Source of the DNA: VGBK01 sp043810615
Lineage (GTDB): Bacteria > Actinomycetota > Acidimicrobiia > Spongiisociales > UBA11373
Assembly (NCBI GenBank): GCA_043810615.1
Contig: JBDROA010000104.1
Coordinates: 1-31,533, forward strand
Direction: 5' to 3'
Length of the DNA: 31,533 nt
The notes below the pieces were generated by a model. It was not told where the DNA came from and did no database searches. It saw nothing but the letters and a program-made list of their open reading frames with translations. Below are positions 1 through 10,044 of the stretch, piece by piece; within the stretch, counting starts at the first letter, position 1, and the number at the start of each line of letters is the position of its first letter. The translations under genes were made by a program, and so were the position numbers.

Positions 1-163
1 GCCCTCTCCCGTCGGCGCGGGAGATTGCGGAGGCCCTCTCCCCCCGCCCTCTCCCGTCGGCGCGGGAGAGTGCGGAGGCCCTCTCCCCCCGCCCTCTCCC
101 GTCGGCGCGGGAGATTGCGGAGGCCCTCACCCCCCGCCCTCTCCCGCCGGAGCGGGAGAGGGG
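1..163. repeat. 45-bp tandem array of palindromic GC-rich repeat
   Basis: Four units begin at 1, 46, 91 and 136, so the period is exactly 45 bp. Each starts GCCCTCTCCC. The first three carry a hairpin cut short after GGGAGA and joined through TTGCGGAGGCCCTC (one copy reads GTGCGGAGG). Only the last unit has a complete hairpin, CCCTCTCCCGC-CGGA-GCGGGAGAGGG at about 137-162, with an 11-bp perfect stem. A related 44-bp array lies at 26816-26930. The array probably continues left of the window. Confidence 0.85.
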
Positions 164-778
164 GCCGCAGGCGGCCGGCCGGATGTCCACCCCGTAGGGC
201 GGGTACTCGTCGGTGAGCCCCAGGAACCAGGACATCACCCGGGTGTACCACTGCATGGTCCCGGCGATGAAGTCCTGCATCCCCGTGGGGAACTTCCCGG
301 TGAAGAACGTCACCAGGTAGCCCACCCAGGTCACCGCGATGACGGCGATCATGACGAACGCCAGCAGGAGGAGGTGGGGAACGGCACAGATCGCCTTCGG
401 GATCACGAAGATCCCGGCCACCGCCCAGCCTTTGCTCGGGTTGGTGTTCACCGGCGTCTGGGCGTCGATGGGGAAGCCCTCAGGTTCGGGTTCGAAGGGC
501 GGGTACTGGTCGGTGACCCCGGCGAGCCATCCGTAGGAGCGGGCGCTCCAGCGCAGCCACATGGAGATCAGGTTCTGCAAGCCCACGGGGAACTTGCCGG
601 TGAAGGCCGTGATCCAGAATCCCACGTAACCCACGTTGTAGGCGAGGGAAGCCAGGGCACCGAGGATGATCAGGTGGGGGATCAGCAGGATGGCCTTCAC
701 CCCGAACAGGGCTCCGGCCAGCGCCAGGCCCTGCCGGGGCTGCTGGTTGTGGCGGTAGAGGATCTCGGCTTGGGTCAT
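1..778 (-). CDS. DUF4389 domain membrane protein, two DUF4389 units, 3' end runs off window through repeat
   Basis: The protein starts at ATG 778, preceded by a GAGGAGGGGAG ribosome site. It contains two similar DUF4389 blocks of about 95 residues. Each has a hydrophobic helix after a PHL motif, then TGKFPxG, an amphipathic segment with a W-x-x-R pattern, and a closing L(T/G)D-x-YPP(F/Y). The blocks cover roughly residues 10-95 and 110-195, with about four membrane segments. The biochemical role of the family is unknown; it is an inner-membrane protein by sequence. After the second block (about position 185) the frame enters the 45-bp repeat and stays open to the window edge, because 45 is a multiple of three. 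The tail is Arg/Gly-rich and looks like read-through of repeat DNA rather than ancestral protein. The gene is divergent from hutU across about 100 bp in which no clear promoter was seen. Confidence 0.8.
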   Translation of the reverse strand, partial: MTQAEILYRHNQQPRQGLALAGALFGVKAILLIPHLIILGALASLAYNVGYVGFWITAFTGKFPVGLQNLISMWLRWSARSYGWLAGVTDQYPPFEPEPEGFPIDAQTPVNTNPSKGWAVAGIFVIPKAICAVPHLLLLAFVMIAVIAVTWVGYLVTFFTGKFPTGMQDFIAGTMQWYTRVMSWFLGLTDEYPPYGVDIRPAACGPLSRSGGRGRGVRASAISRADGRGRGERASALSRADGRGRGERASAISRADGRG

Positions 779-881
779 GGATCGGCTCCCCTCCTCTGGT
801 TGGGCTGATACTACGCCCGGGGCCGGTGGCCCGGGCCCGGGCGGGAGTACCCTGGGCGCAGAAGCGAGAAGGGGTAGCCCG

Positions 882-2536
<1,655 letters not shown>

Positions 2537-2540
<4 letters not shown>

Positions 2541-3745
2541 GCGGCGACCTGCTCCTCACCGGGATCGGGGAACTGGCCACGAACCGGCCGCGGTCCCCCG
2601 ATCTGGTGGGCGCGGTGCGAGGTGCCGCGGTGGCGGTGCGGGCCGGGCGGGTGGCGTGGGCCGGGGCGGCGGCCGACCTGCCGGCCGAACTGGGCGGGTT
2701 GCCCCGCCTCGACGTGGACGGGCGGGCAGTGGTCCCCGGCTTCGTGGACGCCCACACCCACCTGGTGTTCGCCGGGGACCGGTCGGGGGAGTTCTGCCGC
2801 CGCCTGGTCGGCGAGGACTACGAGGAGATCCTGGCCTCGGGGGGCGGGATCCACTCGACCGTGGCGGCGACCCGGGCCGCTTCGCTGGAGGCCCTGGCCG
2901 CCTCGGCCTCCGAGCGAGCCTGGCGGCTGCTGCGCCAGGGCACGACGACCGTCGAAGTGAAGTCGGGCTACGGCCTCGACACGGCGACGGAGGTGAAGAT
3001 CCTGGAGGCCGCCCGGGTGGTGGGGGAGAGCGTGCCCCTCGACGTGGTCCCCACCTTCCTCGGAGCCCACGTGGTGGCGCAGGGCATGGGCCGGGAGGAG
3101 TACCTCGACCTGGTGACGGGGGAGATGCTCGCCGCCTGCGCCCCCTTGGCTCGCTACTGCGACGTCTTCTGCGACCGGGGCGCCTTCAGCGTGGACGAGG
3201 CCCGCCGGGTGCTCCGCGCCGGGATGGAGCGCGGCCTGCGGCCGCGCCTCCATGCCGAGCAACTGGCCCGCACGGGGGCGGCCTGGCTGGCGGCCGAAGT
3301 CGGGGCGGCGAGCGCCGACCACCTCGACCACGCCACTCCCGAGGACGCCGCCGCCCTGCGGCAGACGGCGGTGGTGGCGGTGCTGCTGCCGGCGGCCTCG
3401 TTCTCCCTGCGGGCCTCCCAGGCGCCGGGCCGCATGCTGTGGGATGCCGGGGTTACTGTGGCCCTGGCCACCGACTGCAACCCGGGCACGTCGTACGTGG
3501 AGAGCATGCCCTTCGTCATCGCCCTGGCCTGCCTGGAGATGGGGCTGACCCCCGAGGAGGCGTTGTGGGCCGCCACCCGGGGCGGGGCCCTGGCTCTCGA
3601 CGAGCCGGACAAGGGCTGGGTGGTCGAGGGGGCTGTGGCCGACCTGGCGGTGCTCGATGCCCCCTCGTACCGTCACCTGCCCTACCGGCCGGGAAGCGAC
3701 CTGGTGTGGGCGGTGGTCAAGGACGGGGCGGTGGTGGTGGGGTGA
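2537..3745 (+). CDS. hutI: Imidazolonepropionase
   Basis: HutI hydrolyses 4-imidazolone-5-propanoate to N-formimidoyl-L-glutamate, the third histidine-degradation step. The 402-residue product is a normal-length amidohydrolase-superfamily enzyme. Metal and substrate signatures are visible: DAHTHLVFAGDR (H73, H75), a central VEVKSGYGLD, HAEQ, DHLDH and the late ATDCNPGTS. The ATG at 2537 overlaps the hutU stop by four bases, so coupled translation is likely. The product can be passed to FTCD, encoded on the opposite strand at 5660-7351, so this locus supports the formimidotransferase branch rather than the HutG or HutF/HutG branch. Confidence 0.97.
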
Positions 3746-3770
3746 GGGCGCCCTCGCCCACATCATCCCG

Positions 3771-3791
3771 GCCCCGCCCAGAGCCCGGGGC
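3771..3791. terminator. Weak GC hairpin between convergent genes
   Basis: GCCCCG at 3771-3776 pairs with CGGGGC at 3786-3791 across a 9-base loop. It lies between the convergent ends of hutI and the small membrane protein. There is no T-tract, so termination is only suggested by position. Confidence 0.3.
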
Positions 3792-3812
3792 ACAAAGGAT
3801 GCGGCGGGCCGC

Positions 3813-4073
3813 TCAGTCCTCCGGCCGGGGCGACTCCAGCGCGGGCTCCTCAGAGAGGCCTTCGGGCGCCGGGGCCGGGCGGCGAGGGAGGTAGGCGACG
3901 GCGAGACCGACGACGATCACTACCGCCCCCGCCACGGTGCCGATGATCTGCCGCCGGCCGAACATCTCCGCCGATCCTCCGTCGGTCAACCCGATGAGGT
4001 CGGCGGCGGCGGCGAGGAACACGACCACCGCTCCGCCTGCGGCGATCATGAGGCCCACGACTCGTCTCGGCAT
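3813..4073 (-). CDS. Small two-helix membrane protein of unknown function
   Basis: This is an 86-residue protein from ATG 4073, which has GGAGAGGGT 5-12 bases upstream; the ATG at 4088 would add five residues (MERVT) but has a poorer ribosome site. It has two hydrophobic segments, about residues 6-25 and 40-60, joined by a short loop with an LTDGGSAEMFGRRQ stretch, and a Pro/Glu-rich cytoplasmic-type tail. The layout resembles the many short hydrophobic proteins found across Actinomycetota and Chloroflexota, for which no function is known. It converges on hutI. Confidence 0.6.
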   Translation of the reverse strand: MPRRVVGLMIAAGGAVVVFLAAAADLIGLTDGGSAEMFGRRQIIGTVAGAVVIVVGLAVAYLPRRPAPAPEGLSEEPALESPRPED

Positions 4074-4309
4074 GGTGACCCTCTCCATCGAGTGCTCTTA
4101 CCCTAGATGTCCCCGGGGGACATGCTGCCGCCGCGGCGGGACAAGGTCTCCCTCCCGGCCCCCGCCGCCTCGGCGCCGGTGGCGGCGCTGCCCGCCTGCG
4201 ACAGCTTCCCCGCGGCCGTGGTGAGGCTGGCGTCGAGCACCGCGACGCGCTCAGGCAGTTCGACACCCGGAGACCCACGGCGGTGGCGGGGTCGCTGCGC
4301 AATGCCGCC

Positions 4310-4659
4310 TTTCTCGAGTGGCGGCCACCTCGGACGCCGCCCGCGAGGCACTGCGAGCCCCACCGGCCGACTCCTGGCCGAAGGGGTGTTCCGTCCCGTG
4401 GTCCACTTGCCGGCCTGGGGGAAGAGGTGGAGGCGGCGGCGGCCGCCGGCCCCGAGACGCTGGCCCGGGCGAGGCGCGATGACCGGATCGACATTTCGCT
4501 ATTGCCGCTGACCCGGCCACCTGCGCTGAGCGCATCCGGGCCCTGCACCGGGCCGGCGCCGACGGCGTGGTGCTCTGTCCCTGGGGCCGCGCGGCGCCGG
4601 CGGCCCGACTCCTCGACGAGATCGTGCTTCCGATCCTGAGGGGAGCGTCGCCGGGTTGA
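4310..4659 (+). pseudogene. Remnant of LLM-class (luciferase-like, F420-dependent-type) oxidoreductase C-terminus
   Basis: Three consecutive reading frames together spell the C-terminal part of a luciferase-like monooxygenase. Frame one (about 4371-4422) gives EGVFRPVVHLPAWG. The next frame (about 4420-4490) gives GEEVEAAAAAGPETLARA. The third frame (4483-4659) gives RHFAIAADPATCAERIRAL, then HRAGADGVVLCPWG and LLDEIVLPILRG before TGA 4657-4659. The phrase FAIAADPATCAERIRAL..AGADGVVL is characteristic of the family C-terminus. The N-terminal two thirds are absent or unrecognisable. At least two frameshifts separate the pieces, so this is a decayed gene. The rest of 4089-4309 holds nothing supportable. 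The left boundary is approximate. Confidence 0.65.
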
Positions 4660-4717
4660 CGCGGCGGCCGGGCGCCGGCACTAGCCTTCCGGGCGGTGGG
4701 TATCGCCTGGAGGAGCG

Positions 4718-5467
4718 ATGTGCTTCTCGGCTGAAGCCGACCTGTTGACGGGCATCGTGGTGAGCGGCGTCGGCGCCGACGCTCTGCGCCGCTGCCCGAA
4801 TCGCCGCTACCTGCCGCTCGCGATCCTCCCTCTGCTCTTCGGCCTGCACCAGGTGGTGGAGGCCTTCGCCTGGTGGGGCATGGAGGGCCGGCTCCCCCGT
4901 GAGGTGGGTGACGCCGCCGTCTGGGTCTACCTGGCTTTCGCCTTCCTGGTGCTGCCTCCCCTGGTGCCGGCGGCGGTGCGCGCCGCGGAGACCGACGAGG
5001 GGCGTCGAGCCCGCCTGGTCCCCTTCGTGGTCCTGGGGGTGGTGGTGGCCGCCGCCCTGCTGCCCGGCTTGCTCAACGGCGGGGCCGGAGGCGAGGTGGC
5101 CTGCCGCTACATCGCCTACGACGCCGGGGTCCCCTACGGCGGATACGTGTTGCCCCTCTACGTGGTGGCAGTCTGCTGTCCCCTGCTGCTCTCCGGCAGC
5201 CGGCGCTTCCTGGCCTTCGGCCTGGCCAACCTGGCGGCGGTGGCGGTGCTCTCGTGGCTGCGGGCCGGGGGAGTGATCTCGCTTTGGTGCGTGTGGGCCG
5301 CGGTCACCAGTGTGGTCATCGCCCGGGAGGTGCGGTCGGCCGGGCGGCGGGAGACCCGGGCCGAGCCGCGGGTTCCTACCTGTCGGCGCCCGGCAGGCGG
5401 GGCCGCCGGCGGTGGCAGCGGCAGGCGGCGCCCGGCAGGCCGGAGAGCGCCGTCGGTTCGGCGGTGA
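4718..5467 (+). CDS. DUF6629 family multi-pass membrane protein
   Basis: The 249-residue protein begins MCFSAEADLLTG, the hallmark opening of the DUF6629 family, with GGAGGAG about 6 bases upstream of ATG 4718. It has about six to seven hydrophobic segments (for example around residues 28-48, 60-85, 100-120, 140-160 and 165-205) and conserved-looking FGLHQVVEAFAWWG and RYIAYDAGVPYGGY stretches. No function is established for the family; it is an integral membrane protein. The last 40 residues are Arg/Gly/Pro-rich and lie antisense to a VapC remnant (5376-5645), so the original C-terminus may have been lost and the present one recruited from decayed DNA. Confidence 0.8.
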   Translation: MCFSAEADLLTGIVVSGVGADALRRCPNRRYLPLAILPLLFGLHQVVEAFAWWGMEGRLPREVGDAAVWVYLAFAFLVLPPLVPAAVRAAETDEGRRARLVPFVVLGVVVAAALLPGLLNGGAGGEVACRYIAYDAGVPYGGYVLPLYVVAVCCPLLLSGSRRFLAFGLANLAAVAVLSWLRAGGVISLWCVWAAVTSVVIAREVRSAGRRETRAEPRVPTCRRPAGGAAGGGSGRRRPAGRRAPSVRR

Positions 5468-5645
5468 CCACGGTTCGGTGAGCGGCGCGGGCGGTGGCGG
5501 CGATGATCAGGTCGTGGGCGCCACGGGAACCCCCGGAACGGCGCACCGCGGCCTGCAGGTCGCCGTGGGCGGCGGCGACGGCCGTGTCGCAGGGGATCAC
5601 CGGGATCTCGTCGAGCAGGCGCGACACGAAGCGCTGCCGGGCGGC
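5376..5645 (-). pseudogene. Truncated VapC-type PIN-domain toxin remnant
   Basis: The minus-strand frame reads RQRFVSRLLDEIPVIPCDTA, then HGDLQAAVRRSGGSRGAHDL, then IIAATARAAHRTVVTAEPTA and LSGLPG. This matches the C-terminal half of PIN-domain RNases: the R-R-x-G-x-x-x-G-x-HDLIIAATA segment with its conserved Asp, followed by the TxE/xDF-type strand. The N-terminal half with the first catalytic Asp and the usual VapB antitoxin gene are missing, and the right part overlaps the end of the FTCD gene. After LPGAACR the frame continues into unrelated Arg-rich sequence to a stop at 5376. A truncated, non-functional toxin remnant is the best reading. Confidence 0.65.
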
Positions 5646-5659
5646 CCGCCGCCCCGGTC

Positions 5660-7351
5660 TCAGCAATCGCCGCCGGTCAGGCGTTCCTCGACGGCCGCCA
5701 GGATCGCCGCCTCTTGCGCCCGGGCCCGGGCTTCGAGGCCGGCGGCCCGTTCCAGATAGCCGCGCCGGGCGGTGCCGTCGGCCAGGGTGGCGGCGTTGAT
5801 GCGCACGTTGAGGTGGGCCCCCCGCACCGCGGCGGTGGCCATGAGGGCTCCCACCCCGGCATCGGAGGCCGACGACTTCATCCCGGTCTGGGCCATTGCC
5901 CCAACCACGTCCAGGGCTTCGAGCGAGGTTTCCATGACTGCCAGGGGCACTTCGATGGCGTGACGGGTGGCGGCTTCGATGGCCTCGGCCCGACCCGATT
6001 GGCTCAACGGCAGGCGAAAGGCGACCAGCAGGGCGTCGAAGGCCCGGGTGTCCTCGTCCACCAGGCTGAGCAGGGCCTCGTGGCAGTCCTTGCCGCGCAC
6101 CGCCCAGGCGGAGAACTCCTCCCAGCGGTGGTCCCAGCCCCGCTTCTGCGCCGACAGGTTGGCCACCATCGTCCCCAGGGCGGCGCCCAGGGCACCGGCC
6201 AGGGCGGCTACCGACCCGCCGCCGGGAGCGGGGGAATCGGCGGCGACCCGGCGGACGAAGGCTTCAACCGTCCGGTCCGCCAGGGTCGGCCGGGACCGGT
6301 CCAGGAGGCGCCACTCGATGATCTTCTGGAAGGGGTCGAAGGGCTTGAGGTCGTCGAGGCCCAGCGAGCGGACCGCGATCCGCACGATCTCCTCGTCGGG
6401 CACGCCGAGGGAGCGCCGCTGCCTGGTGAGGAAGTAGCGGCCGGCGTCGAGCATCGCCCGCAGCGGCACCAGGCCGACGATCTTCGACCCGGTGACCCGC
6501 AGGCCCCGGGCGGCCGCCTTCTCGCTCGCCTCCGCGAAGGCCAGGTGGATGGGGGTCACTGAGATGTCGGTGAGGTTCAGCGACACCTGGGCGATGCCGT
6601 ACTCCTCGATGAACCACCCGATGGCTTTCACCGCCGGCAGGGTTCCCGGCTCCCACATGGGGTAGCCCTCGGCGTCGCGCACCACTTCGCCGGTTAGGGG
6701 ATCGCCCCGGCGCACCAGGCGGCCGCGCTCACGCACGTCGAAGGCCACGGCGTTGACCCGACGGGTGGAGGTGGTGTTCAGGTTGACGTTGTACGCCACC
6801 AGGAAGTCGCGCGCCCCCACCGCCGTTGCCCCGGAGCGAGGGTTAAAGGCGGCGGGGCCGAAATCGGGGGCCCAGGCGGGGTCGCCGAGGCGGGCCTCCA
6901 GGCCTTCGTACTCCCCGGCCCGGACCGCCGCCAGGTCGCGCCGCGACCGGCTGAGGGCGGCCCGGCCGTAGCAGTAGACGGTGAGGCCCACCTCGTCTCC
7001 CAGGCGCCGGGCCAGGTGGCGGGCGTGGGCCACGACCTCATCCATGGTGATGCCGGCCACCGGGACCAGAGGGCAGACGTCCATGGCCCCGAAGCGGGGA
7101 TGCTCGCCGTGGTGGCGGCGCATGTCGATGGCTTCTGCGGCGGCCTTCCCGGCGCGCACCGCCGCCTCCACGACGGCGGCGGGAGGGCCGACGAAGGTGA
7201 CCACCGTGCGGTTGGTGGCGCGGCCGGGATCGACGTCGAGGAGGGCCACCTCCTCCACCGATGCGACGGCGTCCGTGATCCGGCGGATGACCGCCGGGTC
7301 GCGGCCTTCCGAGAAGTTGGGGACGCACTCGAGCAGCGGGGTCTCACCCAT
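5660..7351 (-). CDS. ftcD: Bifunctional glutamate formimidoyltransferase / formimidoyltetrahydrofolate cyclodeaminase
   Basis: FTCD moves the formimidoyl group from N-formimidoyl-glutamate to tetrahydrofolate and then releases ammonia to give 5,10-methenyl-THF. It thus ends histidine degradation and feeds one-carbon metabolism. The 563-residue length is close to animal FTCD (about 541). Residues 1 to about 330 are the transferase, opening with LLECVPNFSEGR and containing HHGEHPRFGAMDVCPLVPV; H84 there is the likely catalytic His by position. Residues from about 350 are the cyclodeaminase, with SPAPGGGSVAALAGALGAAL. ATG 7351 was chosen because VPNFSEG follows at once; no strong ribosome site is visible. 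The gene lies on the strand opposite hutUI, 1.9 kb away, and supplies the step HutI requires. Confidence 0.95.
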   Translation of the reverse strand: MGETPLLECVPNFSEGRDPAVIRRITDAVASVEEVALLDVDPGRATNRTVVTFVGPPAAVVEAAVRAGKAAAEAIDMRRHHGEHPRFGAMDVCPLVPVAGITMDEVVAHARHLARRLGDEVGLTVYCYGRAALSRSRRDLAAVRAGEYEGLEARLGDPAWAPDFGPAAFNPRSGATAVGARDFLVAYNVNLNTTSTRRVNAVAFDVRERGRLVRRGDPLTGEVVRDAEGYPMWEPGTLPAVKAIGWFIEEYGIAQVSLNLTDISVTPIHLAFAEASEKAAARGLRVTGSKIVGLVPLRAMLDAGRYFLTRQRRSLGVPDEEIVRIAVRSLGLDDLKPFDPFQKIIEWRLLDRSRPTLADRTVEAFVRRVAADSPAPGGGSVAALAGALGAALGTMVANLSAQKRGWDHRWEEFSAWAVRGKDCHEALLSLVDEDTRAFDALLVAFRLPLSQSGRAEAIEAATRHAIEVPLAVMETSLEALDVVGAMAQTGMKSSASDAGVGALMATAAVRGAHLNVRINAATLADGTARRGYLERAAGLEARARAQEAAILAAVEERLTGGDC

Positions 7352-7407
7352 GTCTGCCAGGTTATCGGCCCGCCGGAGCTGGGGCTGAGCGCAGCGGTGC
7401 GGCTTGC

Positions 7408-8394
7408 CTACCAGACGTGGTGCACCAGGGGCTTCACCTTGCGGTCGTAGAGGTCGGCCACCGCGGCCATCGTCTCGGGCGCCAGCGGCGCCAGGCCCGA
7501 GGCCGCGGCGTTGTCCCGGGCCTGTGTAGCGTTCTTGGCCCCGGGGATCACTGTGCTCACCGCCTCGAACATCAGGATCCAGCGCAGGGCGAATTGGGCC
7601 ATGGCTGCCCCTTCGGGCACCAGGGGGCGGAGTTCCTCGACCAGGTCCAGGCCGATCTCGTAGTCGATGCCGGAGAACGTCTCCCCCTTGTCGAAGTGCT
7701 CCCCGTTGCGGTTGAAGGCGCGGTGGTCGCTCGGGGCGAAGGTGCTGTCCCGGGTCATCTTCCCGGTGAGCAGGCCGCTGGCCAGCGGCACCCGGGCCAG
7801 GATCCCGACGTCGCGGGCGGCGGCCTCGCGGAAGAGCAACCCGGCGGGGCGCTGGCGAAAGACGTTGAAGACGATCTGCACCGTCTTCACCCCGGGGAAC
7901 TCGATGGCTTTGAGGGCCTCCTCGACTCTCTCCACGCTCACCCCGTAGTGGCGCAACTTGCCTTCTGCGACCAGGCGGTCGAGGGCCTCGAACACCCGGG
8001 GCTCGTAGTAGACGCCGATCGGAGGGCAATGGAGTTGGAGGAGGTCCAGGCAGTCGGTCTCCAGATGGCGCAGGCTGCGCTCCACCCAGGAGCGCAGGTT
8101 GGCCTCGCGGTACCCATCCACCGTCTGCTCGGGGAGGCGGCGCCCCGCCTTGGTGGCCACGACGAAGGGGTCGGAGGGCCGCTCCCTCCGCAGGCGGGCG
8201 AGGAGGCGTTCGCTGCGCCCGTCCCCATAGACGTCGGCGGTGTCGAAGAAGTCCACCCCGGCGTCGAGGGCGGCGTGGAGGGCGCCCATGGCGTCGGCCT
8301 CGCTCACGTCGCCCCAGGTACCGCCGATGGGCCAGGCCCCGAAGCCCACCTCCGACACCAGAAGGCCGGTCCCGCCCAGTCGCCGCTGCCGCAT
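7408..8394 (-). CDS. Aldo/keto reductase
   Basis: The 328-residue product is an NADPH-dependent (beta/alpha)8 oxidoreductase of the aldo/keto reductase superfamily. The catalytic tetrad is visible as D51 and Y56 in FFDTADVYG, K82 in VATKAG and H122 in LLQLHCPP. The N-terminus MRQRRLGGTGLLVSEVGFGA is typical, and ATG 8394 is preceded by GGGGGAGAC. The C-terminal part has the usual LRWIL...STVIPGAKN cofactor-binding segment. The substrate cannot be told from sequence. It is separated from ftcD by about 56 bases on the same strand, so the two may be co-transcribed, but no link to histidine metabolism is evident. Confidence 0.93.
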   Translation of the reverse strand: MRQRRLGGTGLLVSEVGFGAWPIGGTWGDVSEADAMGALHAALDAGVDFFDTADVYGDGRSERLLARLRRERPSDPFVVATKAGRRLPEQTVDGYREANLRSWVERSLRHLETDCLDLLQLHCPPIGVYYEPRVFEALDRLVAEGKLRHYGVSVERVEEALKAIEFPGVKTVQIVFNVFRQRPAGLLFREAAARDVGILARVPLASGLLTGKMTRDSTFAPSDHRAFNRNGEHFDKGETFSGIDYEIGLDLVEELRPLVPEGAAMAQFALRWILMFEAVSTVIPGAKNATQARDNAAASGLAPLAPETMAAVADLYDRKVKPLVHHVW

Positions 8395-8428
8395 GTGTCT
8401 CCCCCGATCCGAGTGTTAGGCAAGCAGA

Positions 8429-9010
8429 TTATCGGGTGCTACCGGCAAGTCGATCCAACCGCACCACCGGCCGGGCCCCGACCCGGGCCACCTCGACGAA
8501 GCCGGCCTCGAGGAATGCGGGGAGCCACCCCACGAAGAGGTTGGCCGCATTGGGCTTCGTCGTCTCGGGGTCTATGGGGTAGGCCTCGAGGCGCTCCGCC
8601 CCATGGGCGAAGGCGTAGTCGACGGCGGCGAGCAGGGCCACGGCCACCCCGCGGCGGCGGGCGGAGCGGGCGATGAAGAAGCAGTTGACCACCCAGGAGG
8701 GACGGTCGTCGAGGGGTCGGAACGTCCTCGACCGGGGCGACATCATGCGGGCGTAGCGCTCCCGCGGCCCCACGGCGCACCAGCCCACGGGTTCGCCTGC
8801 GAGGTAGGCGAGCAGGCCGGGTTCGGCCCCCTCCGCCACCAGTCCTTGCAGGATGGCCCGGCGCGCCGTCGGGGCGGTGCCGTCCCACTCCTTGCCGGGC
8901 AGCACCCACCAGGTGCACCAGCAGTTCGAGTAGGCCCCATTGGGCCCGAAGAGGCGCTCCAGATCGTCCCAGCGCTCGGGGGTGACCGGCCGGATGTCGA
9001 GGTGGCTCAC
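8429..9010 (-). CDS. GNAT family N-acetyltransferase
   Basis: The 193-residue protein begins at GTG 9010 (VSHLDIRPVTPERWDDLERLF), with GGAGGGG about 13 bases upstream. It has the NCWCTWW motif seen in a subgroup of GNAT proteins, the acetyl-CoA-binding segment SARRRGVAVALLAAVDYAFA (motif A, R/Q-x-x-G-x-A/G), and a C-terminal region with AANLFVGWLPAFLEAGFVEV. GNAT enzymes move an acetyl group from acetyl-CoA to an amine; the acceptor here is unknown. It is divergent from a second acetyltransferase gene starting 61 bases away, so the two may share a promoter region. Confidence 0.85.
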   Translation of the reverse strand: MSHLDIRPVTPERWDDLERLFGPNGAYSNCWCTWWVLPGKEWDGTAPTARRAILQGLVAEGAEPGLLAYLAGEPVGWCAVGPRERYARMMSPRSRTFRPLDDRPSWVVNCFFIARSARRRGVAVALLAAVDYAFAHGAERLEAYPIDPETTKPNAANLFVGWLPAFLEAGFVEVARVGARPVVRLDRLAGSTR

Positions 9011-9070
9011 GGCGGGAGCGTACCCCTCCGGGCCGTCCCTATCCTGGGCGGCCCCGACCGGAAGCGAGCC

Positions 9071-10015
9071 GTGGCCGCCGACCCCGCCCCCGATGCCGTC
9101 ACCGCCCGGCCCTACCGCGACGACACCGACTTCTGGCGCATCCGGCAGTTGTTGCTCGACACCTACCCCATCACTCCGGTGGGCTGGAACTGGGAGATCC
9201 GCCGTTGGGAAGGGCAGCGCTTCCACGGCGAGGACCCGGCCCCCGACCCGCGCTGGCCGGAATGGATTCGCCTCTGGGAGACGGCCGACGGCCGCCTGGT
9301 GGGGGTGGCCAATCCCGAGGGCCGCCTGGGGGAGGCGTTCGTGCAACTCCACCCCGACGGTCGGCACCTCGAGGAGGAGATGGTCGCCTGGGCCGAGGAG
9401 CACCTGGCCGGCCCGGGGAAGGAGGGCGGGCGGCGCCTGTCGATCTACGTCCACGACTACGACATCCCGCGCCGCCGCCTGCTGCGGGACCGCGGGTATG
9501 CCGAGAGCGCCGAATGGGGGATGGTCCGCCGCCTGCGCCTGGGGGCCCGGCCCCTGCCCGTGCCGGAGATGGCCCCGGGTTACACGCTGCGAGAGACCCG
9601 CCCCGACCCGGCCGACGACCAGGCGGTGGCCGATATTCTCAACGCCGCCTTCGGGCGCACCATCCACACCGCCGCCGAGTTCCGCGGCTTCACCGCCACC
9701 GCTCCGTCCTATCGGCGCGACCTCGACCTGGCTGCCGAGGCGCCCGACGGCGGTTTCGGCGCCTATGTGGGCATCACCTGGGACCCGGCGAATCGCCGCG
9801 GCATCTTCGAACCGGTTTGCACTCACCCGGACCACCGCCGCCGGGGCTTGGCCCTCACCTTGATGCGGGAGGGACTGCGGCGCCTGCGGGGCCTGGGGGC
9901 CGCCGACGCTCACGTGGAGACCGGCGACGTGGCCCCGGCCAATGCCCTCTACGACGCCGCCGGTTTCACCGAGGCCTACGTGGGGCACCACTGGGAGAAG
10001 GCTTGGCCCGCTTGA
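9071..10015 (+). CDS. GNAT N-acetyltransferase, tandem two-domain type
   Basis: The 314-residue protein from GTG 9071 follows a GGAAGCGAG ribosome site. Residues about 15-145 form a degenerate GNAT domain and residues about 165-310 a second one. The second has the better acetyl-CoA signature: PVCTHPDHRRRGLALTLMRE, then AHVETGDVAPANALYDAAGF. Tandem GNAT proteins of this length often have one active and one structural domain, and here the C-terminal one looks active. The acceptor is unknown. Longer in-frame extension upstream lies antisense to the neighbouring GNAT gene and was rejected. The glycerophosphodiesterase gene follows 29 bases downstream. Confidence 0.85.
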   Translation: MAADPAPDAVTARPYRDDTDFWRIRQLLLDTYPITPVGWNWEIRRWEGQRFHGEDPAPDPRWPEWIRLWETADGRLVGVANPEGRLGEAFVQLHPDGRHLEEEMVAWAEEHLAGPGKEGGRRLSIYVHDYDIPRRRLLRDRGYAESAEWGMVRRLRLGARPLPVPEMAPGYTLRETRPDPADDQAVADILNAAFGRTIHTAAEFRGFTATAPSYRRDLDLAAEAPDGGFGAYVGITWDPANRRGIFEPVCTHPDHRRRGLALTLMREGLRRLRGLGAADAHVETGDVAPANALYDAAGFTEAYVGHHWEKAWPA

Positions 10016-10044
10016 GCGGCGGCGCCTTCTACCCTTGCCCCGCC

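Noticed and set aside
1..163. CRISPR array
   Set aside because: Units are contiguous near-identical repeats with no variable spacers, and no cas gene is nearby; these are tandem palindromic repeats.
4103..4363. Minus-strand frame with LPERVAVLDASLTTAAGKLSQ
   Set aside because: The stretch looks somewhat protein-like, but no family was recognised, the first part is Arg/Pro-rich, and it overlaps the LLM remnant; not enough to call a gene.
9205..10044. N-terminal extension of the GDPD frame across the upstream GNAT gene
   Set aside because: The extension is an out-of-frame shadow of the acetyltransferase; the family N-terminus begins just after ATG 10045.
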